From GCA-2712985 sp964515905 (lineage in GTDB: Bacteria; Pseudomonadota; Alphaproteobacteria; UBA7887), in contig CAZEWK010000086.1 in NCBI GenBank assembly GCA_964515905.1, forward strand, positions 136,001-200,000: a DNA stretch of 64,000 nt. The letters are read 5' to 3'. A program made the position numbers and the translations under genes. Below, in pieces: positions 34,594 to 41,741 of the stretch. Within the stretch, counting starts at the first letter, position 1. The number at the start of each line of letters is the position of its first letter. The notes beneath the pieces are model-generated. The model saw nothing but the letters and a program-made list of their open reading frames with translations, did no database searches and had not been told where the DNA came from.

Positions 34594-35934
34594 ATGACAC
34601 GACTCATAATATTTCTAATTGTTGTAACCCTATTCAGTATGCTGGCTGTGTGGATTGCTGAACAGCCAGGAGATATTAGTTTAATTTGGCAAGGCTATCT
34701 AATTGAAGGCCCGGTGTCTGTGCTTATAGGGCTTATTGCAGCACTAAGTGTTTTATTGGCATCCGTCTTGTGGTTTCTTGCAGTGGTTTTGCGTAGTCCC
34801 GTATTGATTAGAAAAATCCGTAAAGAAAACCTCCGTGATCAAGGATATCGGTCTTTAACGCGGGGAATGGTTGCTGTTGCTTCAGGTGATAGCAAAGCAG
34901 CAAGAAAGGCTGCAATGGCAACAGATAAGTCATTAATTGAGAGACCGCTTCGTCTCTTGTTGAAGGCTCAATCTGCACAATTAGACGGCGACGAAATAGC
35001 AGCTCGTGAGTGCTTCAAAGAAATGTTGGCCGAACCCGCAAGTGAATTCCTTGGATTAAGAGGGCTCTTGGTGCAGTCTCTGCGAGAGGGAGATAGAGAG
35101 ACAGCCTTAACATTAGTGCGTCGTGCTTTTGCGATTAACCCACGAGTAGATTGGGTTCTAAACAATTTAATTGATCTCGAAACCTTATCTGGTGATTGGA
35201 AGAGTGCAGAGCAATCCGTTATAGCAGCCCAGCGCGCTAATCGGATTGGGCTTGAGGGAGCACGTCGTCGTCGCGGATTGTTACTGTTTAAGCTTGCACA
35301 GGAAACTTCGATGGATGGGGAAAAGAAAAGAGCCGCTAACTTGGCTGCGCGCGCTTTAAAGCTGCGTCCAAATTTTGTGCCTGCGGCGATATTTGCGGCG
35401 TATTTGTTGACCGAACTTGGAAATCTCAAGCAGGCCAAAAAAGTCATTTTTAATATATGGAAAGAACAGCCACATCCGGAACTATCATCAACCCTTCTTG
35501 CAATATCTGAGCCATTAACTGTTTTAGATCGTATCAAGGTCCTAAAACCGTTAGTGGAATTGCCAATAGACAACCAAGAAGCACATCTTGCTATAGCCGG
35601 GGCTTCGCTAGATGCTTCCATGTGGGGAACCGCAAGGGAGCATTTGGGTAAGGCTGCACAAGTCGATGGTGATAAGCGCTTGTACCGGCTTATGGCGAGG
35701 CTTGAGGAGGGCCAAAATAATAATGAGGCGGCGGCTCGGCAATGGCTGCTTAAAGCATCGAACGCGCGTGACGAACCTAGTTGGCAGTGCACTGTATGTG
35801 GAGAAAACATTGATAACTGGATATTTCAGTGTCTGTCATGTGATGCATTAGATAGTTTTGAATGGCTTTCCACAGCAGGCGGTAGTGGCCTGCCTGGGAG
35901 CCAAGATGACAATCCGTCCTCAAAAAAAATTTAA
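34594..35934 (+). CDS. hemY: HemY-family TPR membrane protein with C-terminal zinc ribbon
   Basis: 446 residues. Two N-terminal membrane segments (LIIFLIVVTLFSMLAVWIAE and VSVLIGLIAALSVLLASVLW) precede the HemY_N domain and a cytoplasmic TPR-like helical repeat region (about 90-370). The end carries four cysteines, WQCTVCGENIDNW and FQCLSCDAL, a small zinc ribbon (about 391-415). HemY (proteobacterial, unrelated to protoporphyrinogen oxidase of the same name) is required for late haem synthesis but its mechanism is not settled. It closes the hemC-hemD-mitofilin-hemY operon. Confidence 0.93.
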   Translation: MTRLIIFLIVVTLFSMLAVWIAEQPGDISLIWQGYLIEGPVSVLIGLIAALSVLLASVLWFLAVVLRSPVLIRKIRKENLRDQGYRSLTRGMVAVASGDSKAARKAAMATDKSLIERPLRLLLKAQSAQLDGDEIAARECFKEMLAEPASEFLGLRGLLVQSLREGDRETALTLVRRAFAINPRVDWVLNNLIDLETLSGDWKSAEQSVIAAQRANRIGLEGARRRRGLLLFKLAQETSMDGEKKRAANLAARALKLRPNFVPAAIFAAYLLTELGNLKQAKKVIFNIWKEQPHPELSSTLLAISEPLTVLDRIKVLKPLVELPIDNQEAHLAIAGASLDASMWGTAREHLGKAAQVDGDKRLYRLMARLEEGQNNNEAAARQWLLKASNARDEPSWQCTVCGENIDNWIFQCLSCDALDSFEWLSTAGGSGLPGSQDDNPSSKKI

Positions 35935-36076
35935 TTGAGCTAGGAAATGTTGCAATCGGTGCAGCTAAATATCGATGATGGTTGGTTGGTTCGCACGGGG
36001 TTGTCCCCTGTTATTCGTTAGCAAGGAATTAAACTACAAACGATTCCAGAACGTCGTTACTCATTGGGAAAGGAAT

Positions 36077-36181
36077 ATGTCGGGCTTTGACGAATACGGG
36101 AAACACGATGCTGTCAGTCTTGCAGCCCTGGTTAATTCGGGCGAGATAAACGAGACTGAGTTAACCAGGGCTACAGTTTGA
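36077..36181 (+). pseudogene. Remnant of an amidase gene (N-terminus only)
   Basis: The frame from ATG 36077 reads MSGFDEYGKHDAVSLAALVN then SGEINETELTRATV and stops with TGA. This matches the first 30 or so residues of amidase-signature enzymes (FDxYDAxxLAxLVxxGExxxxEL), but nothing of the catalytic Gly-Ser-rich region follows. A one-base shift at the stop continues directly into the enoyl-CoA hydratase remnant. I interpret it as a gene fragment left by deletion. Confidence 0.6.
36124..36172. repeat. Perfect 12-bp inverted repeat inside the amidase remnant
   Basis: AGCCCTGGTTAA at 36124-36135 and TTAACCAGGGCT at 36161-36172 are exact inverse complements, separated by 25 nt. Two further outer bases (TG and CA) pair across a single mismatch. 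No T tract follows. It lies inside the remnant of the amidase reading frame. It could be a hairpin, a protein-binding site or a rearrangement scar; nothing decides between these. Confidence 0.7.
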
Positions 36182-36386
36182 TCGTGCCGTGGAATTGGCA
36201 CAAACAATCGCCCAGCAAGCGCCTGTAGCCATTCGCCAGACAATGATTTCAGCACGTCTGGCCATGACAGACGGGATATCTTCAGCTATCTCTAAGTTTG
36301 AGAAAATTCAATCGGAGTTGGCAGCTACGGAGGATGGCAAGGAGGGCTTAGAATCTTTCACCGAAAGAAGGGGGCTCGTTTTATAG
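36180..36386 (+). pseudogene. Remnant of an enoyl-CoA hydratase gene (C-terminus only)
   Basis: In frame from 36180 the sequence reads DRAVELAQTIAQQAPVAIRQ and later SAISKFEKIQSELAATEDGK followed by EGLESFTERRGLVL and a stop. That is the last 65 or so residues of crotonase-family proteins (A..IA..AP.A......A, then EGxxAFxExR). The oxyanion-hole and catalytic glutamate region is absent. It resembles the intact enoyl-CoA hydratase at 6.4 kb only as a family member, not as a copy. Confidence 0.6.
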
Positions 36387-36432
36387 GTAGATAATCTGTT
36401 CTAGTTTGGAAAGATTAGCCTTAAACTTTACC

Positions 36433-37536
36433 TTATTTTTTTGCTAAGGCTGCGCCAGGCTGATCGTATTCAGCTGTATTCACTGTAACCACAACAGACA
36501 TTCCTGGCACCACACGTCCTTGTAGAGACGGAGGTAGCTCGTAAAGGATACGGACAGGAATTCTTTGTACGACCTTTATAAAGTTTCCTGTCGTATTTTG
36601 CGGTGGAAGCAAACTAAATTCAGCGGCACTTGCAGGCGCCATACTGTCAACCCTGCCTTCAATGGGGTAGCTTGGGAACGCATCAATTTTAATTATAACC
36701 GGTTGCCCTGGTTGGACATGTTCTAGTTGAGTTTCTTTAAAGTTTGCGATTATCCAAGTTTCTTCAAGCGGAACAAGCGACATCATCGGCCAACCGGCCT
36801 CTAGATACATTCCCGGTTCAACTTTGCGGTTGCTGATAGCGCCATCTTGGGGGGCATAGACAATTGTGTCTGAAAGCCCGAGTTCGCTTTTATCAACACT
36901 GGCTCTAGCTCTCCCTACTTCCGCTTTGAGCCGACCGATATCGCTGTTCACTCGGTGGATTTCACTGTCGATTACAGCCACTTTGTCTTTGGAGGCCGAA
37001 AGTTCTGCGTTTGCGCGTTGTACTTCCGCTAGCATCATTTCCCGTTCCGTTAACACCTGTTCATATTTTTGGCGGGTGCCAATTTTGCGTTCAAATAATT
37101 CCCGGTAACGGACAAGCTCGCGCTCCGCATTATTTGACCGAGCTTGTATCGCTGCGAGCCCGGCCTTTGACTGTGCAACCAGCGACAACTGTAGCTTTCG
37201 CTGCGCGTACAAATTTTCCACAGCTGCCTGTCCGACATCAACGTCCGCTCGCGCTGCTTGTAATTTTGCTCGCTCAACATCAACTGCTGCTTCATAACCG
37301 GCAGGTTTAAAACTTACTAAAGGATCGCCAGTCTTGACGTAATCGTTGTTAAGGACATGAACATCTTCAATTTCACCTGTCACCAGTGCACTGATGACAG
37401 TAACGTGGCCTCTGATATAAGCATTATCAGTTGTAGCTAAATAGCGATTCATGCTCCACCAATTCAGCCCATACATGCCCCCACCTCCAATGGCGGCGAC
37501 AAAAACTACGCTGAAAAAAGCGGTTTTAAGCTTCAT
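36433..37536 (-). CDS. HlyD/EmrA-type membrane fusion protein
   Basis: 367 residues. A single N-terminal membrane anchor (TAFFSVVFVAAIGGGGMYGL) is followed by the lipoyl/barrel-sandwich half TTDNAYIRGHVTVISALVTG with DYVKTGDPLVSF, a long alpha-hairpin coiled coil (about 78-210), and the second half LSDTIVYAPQDGAISNRKVE with MVPLEETWIIANFKETQL. The TDNAYIRG and IVANFKE-type pieces mark the EmrA subgroup, which normally pairs with an EmrB-type 14-helix proton antiporter and an outer-membrane channel. Neither gene is adjacent; downstream are only gene remnants, so it appears orphaned. Confidence 0.88.
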   Translation of the reverse strand: MKLKTAFFSVVFVAAIGGGGMYGLNWWSMNRYLATTDNAYIRGHVTVISALVTGEIEDVHVLNNDYVKTGDPLVSFKPAGYEAAVDVERAKLQAARADVDVGQAAVENLYAQRKLQLSLVAQSKAGLAAIQARSNNAERELVRYRELFERKIGTRQKYEQVLTEREMMLAEVQRANAELSASKDKVAVIDSEIHRVNSDIGRLKAEVGRARASVDKSELGLSDTIVYAPQDGAISNRKVEPGMYLEAGWPMMSLVPLEETWIIANFKETQLEHVQPGQPVIIKIDAFPSYPIEGRVDSMAPASAAEFSLLPPQNTTGNFIKVVQRIPVRILYELPPSLQGRVVPGMSVVVTVNTAEYDQPGAALAKK

Positions 37537-37927
37537 CTTTATTCGATATGTTCGTTATCAGTATGTGGCCAGTACACTTCGTACACGTTGAGGCACAGCA
37601 CTTATTAACAATAGTTAAGAATACTTGTTGTCGCAAAGGGAGATGACGCAACCCAGCCCTGCGTTTGTGTCGGGTCTATTGGAACAACATGTTGTGATCG
37701 GGTGTAAGAAGTTCGCTAGATATTGCGTTGTATGGCATTAACGGTAAGTTTTTTGATAATGGTGTCATGTATTTTTCATATATCTTATCTGTTGCTGCTA
37801 AGTTGGCGGTGCTGCTACGCCCGGTAAAGACTTGTGGTGAAGATAACACTTTAGATTAGCATTAACTATTAAACGACTATTAAGCTGCTGAGAGATTTAA
37901 AAGAGTAGTATAGACGGGAGGTTGTTT
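37537..37927. other. 391-nt intergenic region between divergent emrA-like and DUF169 genes
   Basis: No ORF of convincing quality. It should contain the promoters of both flanking genes, which diverge. I see a short direct repeat GTACAC (37572-37577 and 37581-37586) and a TTAAC/GTTAA dyad just after it, either of which could be an operator, as well as several TTAACTATTAA-like AT-rich motifs. A good ribosome-binding site (GGGAGG) ends the region, 7 nt before the ATG at 37928. Confidence 0.4.
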
Positions 37928-38767
37928 ATGGCCAGAACCAGCGGAGAGGAATTGCGCAAAGAGAGCGGCAAAGCTTTTGGGGACAGTGGTTTCAAGCTTG
38001 ATTGGAAAGTGATAGTTACTGATCTCCAAAAGTACCTTCGCCTTAAAACCACACCAGTCGGTATGAAAATGTTTGCATCGACTGAGGAAATGGAAGCAAT
38101 TCCCAGAGTTAGGCGGCCTACCGCGATTCATACTGCAGATCAGATCGTCGCTCAGGCCTCTCGACTTGGTTGGACCGTGGGAGTTACAGCAGACGATTTG
38201 ATCGGTTCCCAATGTGCCGCTGTTTTGGGGCTGCGGCGTCACGATGAGGAATGGCGTTCTGGTAAGAACATGGCGGGTGTTTGGTTTGAGACAGAGGCGG
38301 ATTCTTGTGCGCACCAATGCGCAATGGATGTAGTTCCTTACGGCCTTTGGCGAGCTATGGCAGTTTCTCCTCTCATATCCGGGCGCCTAGATCCACCAGA
38401 TATATGTTTAATTTATGCGACACCTGCCCAGATGATTTTATTAATAAATGGGCTGCAATGGAGTGGCTACCGAAAATTAAAATGGGCTTGTGTGGGTGAG
38501 TCCGCGTGTGCTGATTCCTGGGGTCGGGCTCTGTCTACGGGGGAACCCAGTCTTTCAATTCCTTGTTTTGCGGAACGTCGTTATGGTGGTGTCCTTGAAG
38601 ATGAATTGCTTATGGCATTGCCGCCTTCATTCCTACCAAAAATAATTAGTGGTATGTCAGAACTGTCCAAAAATGGACTTCGATATCCTATTCCACAATA
38701 TGGTATTCAGAACGATGCAACGTTGGGTATGGCGGTAAGTTATGGAAAAAAAAACAGCAAGCCCTGA
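37928..38767 (+). CDS. DUF169 domain-containing protein
   Basis: 279 residues from the ATG at 37928, supported by GGGAGG upstream; the frame opens 6 nt earlier at a TTG. It begins MARTSGEELRKESGKAFGDS, and the domain starts with the characteristic DLQKYLRLKTTPVGMKMF; further family pieces are ADQIVAQASRLGWTVGVTAD, CAAVLGL and the late IPCFAERRYGGVLEDELLMA. DUF169 (COG2043) proteins are widespread in Bacteria and Archaea and have no established biochemical role; several conserved cysteines suggest metal or substrate binding. It stands alone between the emrA-like gene and the tRNA. Confidence 0.83.
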   Translation: MARTSGEELRKESGKAFGDSGFKLDWKVIVTDLQKYLRLKTTPVGMKMFASTEEMEAIPRVRRPTAIHTADQIVAQASRLGWTVGVTADDLIGSQCAAVLGLRRHDEEWRSGKNMAGVWFETEADSCAHQCAMDVVPYGLWRAMAVSPLISGRLDPPDICLIYATPAQMILLINGLQWSGYRKLKWACVGESACADSWGRALSTGEPSLSIPCFAERRYGGVLEDELLMALPPSFLPKIISGMSELSKNGLRYPIPQYGIQNDATLGMAVSYGKKNSKP

Positions 38768-38862
38768 ATTCATAGGAAAATTTAGAAAAACATTTTTCGG
38801 TTGTTTTTAATAACTATTAACTATCTACCCCGCTTTTAGTGTGCCTAATCCTTATAAAGGTC

Positions 38863-38889
38863 GGGACCCTCAGGTCCCTGAGGAGTCCC
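38863..38889. other. Strong GC-rich stem-loop downstream of the DUF169 gene
   Basis: GGGAC pairs with GTCCC and CCTCAGG with CCTGAGG, with a single bulged A and a tight loop, so about 11 stacked pairs. No T tract follows on either strand. Just upstream is a second palindrome, CCTTATAAAGG (38850-38860), and a weaker ACTGTT/AACAGT hairpin lies at 38945-38963. The hairpin may help end transcription of the DUF169 gene or the tRNA on the other strand, or protect a transcript end; none of this is shown. Confidence 0.5.
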
Positions 38890-38980
38890 ACACCCCTATA
38901 ATTTAGATACACCGCTTCCGACGCCTGTTGTAAGTACTTGCCGGAACTGTTTGTCACCAACAGTCTTGTTCACGGAGATT

Positions 38981-39056
<76 letters not shown>

Positions 39057-39160
39057 AAGGATCTTCTTAAGAATGACTGTGTTTCAGCATTAAAGCAAAA
39101 CTAGGCAGTGGTTTATATTAGCGCAAGGCAATTTTTAGTAATTAGCATGACTGGAGTCAG

Positions 39161-39493
39161 TCATGAATCCTCTGGCTGTCCAACACCTGCTTCAACTTCT
39201 ATAACTTCAGCCACGTCTTCTTCATCCTCTACAACCTCGAGATCTTCTTGTATCTCATCGTCAAGAAGGTCTTCATCGTTGGTATCCTCAAGTTCGGTAC
39301 TTTCCGGTTCAGCTGGTTTCGGCTGTTCAGCTGTGGATTTTGTTTTTGTAGCAGATCCATACCCGGCGGTGGTATTTGACACTTTGAATTTGGTTCCGCA
39401 ATTTGGACACGTGTCCGCTGTTTGTCGCATATCGTAGAATTTAGATCCACAACTAGTACAAACGTGTTTTTCGCCCCATTCTGTTTTAGCCAA
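39161..39493 (-). CDS. TIGR02300 (FYDLN acid) family zinc-ribbon protein
   Basis: 110 residues from a TTG at 39493. The frame is open further (to 39544), but this TTG gives MAKTEWGEKHVCTSCGSKFY, the exact family N-terminus (MAKxEWGxKRxC), and has AGGGGGAG a few bases upstream. Cys12/Cys15 and Cys29/Cys32 (CTSCG, CPNCG) form a zinc ribbon; FYDM replaces FYDLN. The second half is a strongly acidic tail (EDTNDEDLLDDEIQ and onwards). Function is unknown; the gene lies by aroA in many Alphaproteobacteria, as here, divergently. Confidence 0.88.
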   Translation of the reverse strand: MAKTEWGEKHVCTSCGSKFYDMRQTADTCPNCGTKFKVSNTTAGYGSATKTKSTAEQPKPAEPESTELEDTNDEDLLDDEIQEDLEVVEDEEDVAEVIEVEAGVGQPEDS

Positions 39494-39637
39494 TCCACTC
39501 CCCCTTATCTTGTGACGCAAACGCGTTTTTGGGCCCTTTGCCATGAATAGAGCCTTCTGTCAAAGTAAAAAACCACAGTGATGGGCAAGTCGAATTTTTT
39601 ATCCCGATGTGGTAGAGAACTGTAACTCGCAGTTCAC

Positions 39638-40996
39638 ATGGATATGATTAAGATGAAGAAGCCAGTGCTAAAGCCAGCACAGACGACACGAGTGAAGTCA
39701 CTCCGCGGTATAATATCTGCGCCTGGGGACAAATCGATTTCCCATAGAGCTTTAATTCTTGGAGCATTGTCGGCTGGGGAATCACGTATCCAGGGGCTGT
39801 TGACGGCTAGTGACATCGGAAGTGCGGCCAATGCACTACGGCAATGCGGGGTGGATATTACCATCACGGACGATGGATACTGCCAAATTGATGGTGTAGG
39901 GATTGGTGGTCTAGCAGAGCCAGCGGATATCTTGGATCTGGGTAATAGTGGAACTGCAGTTCGTTTATTAATGGGAGTAACTGCCAGCCATCCAATGCAA
40001 GTGATTCTCACTGGTGACGAATCTCTCCGCAAACGACCGATGAAACGGATTGTGGACCCCCTATCACAAATGGGGGCGACAGTAAGCACAGCAATGCACG
40101 GTGGTTTACCTGCCATAGTGACTGGCACTAGTTCTCCGGTGCCAATGACATACCAGGTTCCAGTTGCTTCTGCACAAGTTAAATCTGCAATCTTGTTGGC
40201 TGGGCTCAATGCTCCTGGGAAAACGACGGTCATAGAGAATATCCCTACTCGTGATCATACCGAAAATATGCTTAAGCTCTTTGGAGCTAAGGTCGAGGTG
40301 GTGGTTATAGAAGGAAAAACTCACGTAACTATAGAGGGACAACCAGAACTTTATGCACAACAAATTGTTATTCCTGGCGATCCTTCTTCGGCTTCTTTTC
40401 CTCTGGTTGCTGGTTTAATCACTCCAGATTCTGTGGTGACGGTTAAAGGGGTTGGAATGAACGAGCGTCGGACAGGTTTATATAAAACGCTGTGCGAAAT
40501 GGGCGCAGACATACTTATAGAACCGGGACCAGAGGTTTGTGGTGAACCCGTCGCCACTGTGACCGCCTCAAGTTCTTCTTTGAAGGGAATAGAGGTTCCT
40601 GCTAGTCGGGCACCTTCTATGATCGATGAGTATCCGATCTTAGCCGTCGCAGCCGCCTGCGCTTCAGGAAAAACAGTAATGCAAGGCTTGGGAGAATTAC
40701 GTGTAAAAGAAAGCAATCGGTTGCAAGCTATCATAGAAGGTTTGCATAAATGTGGCGTCAATGCCTCGAGCAGAGGTGATGACCTTACTATAAATGGTTG
40801 CGATGGGGTGGTCCCGGGGGGTGATGGAACCATCATAACCGACAAAGATCACCGCATCGCTATGGCATTTCTAACTCTCGGACTATGCTCCAAGGAATCT
40901 GTTACGGTTGATGATATTTCCATGATAGGAAGCAGTTATCCGCAGTTCATCCCAGACATGAATCTGCTTGGGGCCAAAATCAATTTTGCAAGCTGA
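39638..40996 (+). CDS. aroA: 3-phosphoshikimate 1-carboxyvinyltransferase (EPSP synthase)
   Basis: 452 residues; transfers the enolpyruvyl group of PEP to shikimate 3-phosphate. PGDKSISHRALILGALSAGE (about 31-50), LGNSGTAVRLLMG, RKRPMKRIVDPL, PVASAQVKSAILLAGLNAPG, TRDHTENML, APSMIDEYPILAVAAACASG and LRVKESNRL are in order. The PSMIDEYPILAVAAA and SAQVKSAILLAG forms are those of the class II group, to which the glyphosate-tolerant CP4 enzyme belongs. Here the tolerance position (Ala100 in CP4) is Gly in GNSGTA, so sensitivity is expected. The end overlaps the cmk start. Confidence 0.96.
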   Translation: MDMIKMKKPVLKPAQTTRVKSLRGIISAPGDKSISHRALILGALSAGESRIQGLLTASDIGSAANALRQCGVDITITDDGYCQIDGVGIGGLAEPADILDLGNSGTAVRLLMGVTASHPMQVILTGDESLRKRPMKRIVDPLSQMGATVSTAMHGGLPAIVTGTSSPVPMTYQVPVASAQVKSAILLAGLNAPGKTTVIENIPTRDHTENMLKLFGAKVEVVVIEGKTHVTIEGQPELYAQQIVIPGDPSSASFPLVAGLITPDSVVTVKGVGMNERRTGLYKTLCEMGADILIEPGPEVCGEPVATVTASSSSLKGIEVPASRAPSMIDEYPILAVAAACASGKTVMQGLGELRVKESNRLQAIIEGLHKCGVNASSRGDDLTINGCDGVVPGGDGTIITDKDHRIAMAFLTLGLCSKESVTVDDISMIGSSYPQFIPDMNLLGAKINFAS

Positions 40997-41645
40997 GAAA
41001 AAAATAACGATAGCGGTCGACGGACCCGCTGCATCCGGAAAAGGGACTCTCGCAAAGGTCTTAGCGAAGCGATACAATTTGGCACATTTGGACACTGGCC
41101 TTCTTTATCGCGCTGTTGCAGCGAAAATTATGAAGAATAGTGGGAATGTAGAAGATGAGAATTTGGCAATTTTGGCTGCCCGCCGTTTGGAAATACAGGA
41201 TTTGGTGGCACCAGAACTTCGTGAGGAATTTGTGGGCCGGCTGGCATCCATTATAGCGCTGAAACCCGCAGTCCGCGAGGCTTTGTTGGATTTTCAGCGT
41301 AGTTTTGCACGATTTCCAGGAGGACCAGCGGCTGGAGCGATCTTAGACGGTAGGGACATAGGTTCCGTGGTTTTGCCGAATGCCGATATTAAAATTTTCG
41401 TAACCGCTACGATTGAAGTACGTGCTGAGCGCAGATATCGGGAGTTGCGGGAGCGAGGTGTTAGCAGTATAAGGGCGGAAGTCCTGCACCAAATGAGGGA
41501 ACGCGATGAGCGGGACCGCTATCGTAAAGTTGCACCGATGGTGCCTGCCGATGGCGCCCAATTGTTGGATACAACATATTTGGATGCCGACGCGGCCTTT
41601 GAGGCCGCGTGCAAAATTGTTGCGGCATCTTGGGCAGGAAGCTAA
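40968..41645 (+). CDS. cmk: Cytidylate kinase
   Basis: 225 residues at most. It phosphorylates CMP and dCMP. The P-loop is AVDGPAASGKGTLAKVLA, followed by AHLDTGLLYRAVA, the AILDGRDIGSVVLPNADIKI segment and ERRYRELRERG. No ATG precedes the P-loop: the frame has TTG codons at 40968 and 40986, both within the aroA 3' end, so a non-ATG start overlapping aroA is needed and the exact one is uncertain. aroA-cmk-rpsA is a conserved order. Confidence 0.95.
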   Translation: MGPKSILQAEKKITIAVDGPAASGKGTLAKVLAKRYNLAHLDTGLLYRAVAAKIMKNSGNVEDENLAILAARRLEIQDLVAPELREEFVGRLASIIALKPAVREALLDFQRSFARFPGGPAAGAILDGRDIGSVVLPNADIKIFVTATIEVRAERRYRELRERGVSSIRAEVLHQMRERDERDRYRKVAPMVPADGAQLLDTTYLDADAAFEAACKIVAASWAGS

Positions 41646-41741
41646 GAAGAAGTTTTTAAGGATACAGTATTACATAGGTCAGATTGATTATGAGTATAGA
41701 GTGTGAAACCCTAACATAGGTTGGAAGAACAGGCATACAGG

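Noticed and set aside
35612..35851. 79-residue frame overlapping hemY
   Set aside because: Out-of-frame shadow of hemY; the true frame has TPR-like helices and the zinc ribbon.
39108..39437. 109-residue serine-rich plus-strand frame
   Set aside because: It is the antisense shadow of the acidic tail of the TIGR02300 gene; the Ser/Thr runs come from reverse-complemented Glu/Asp codons.
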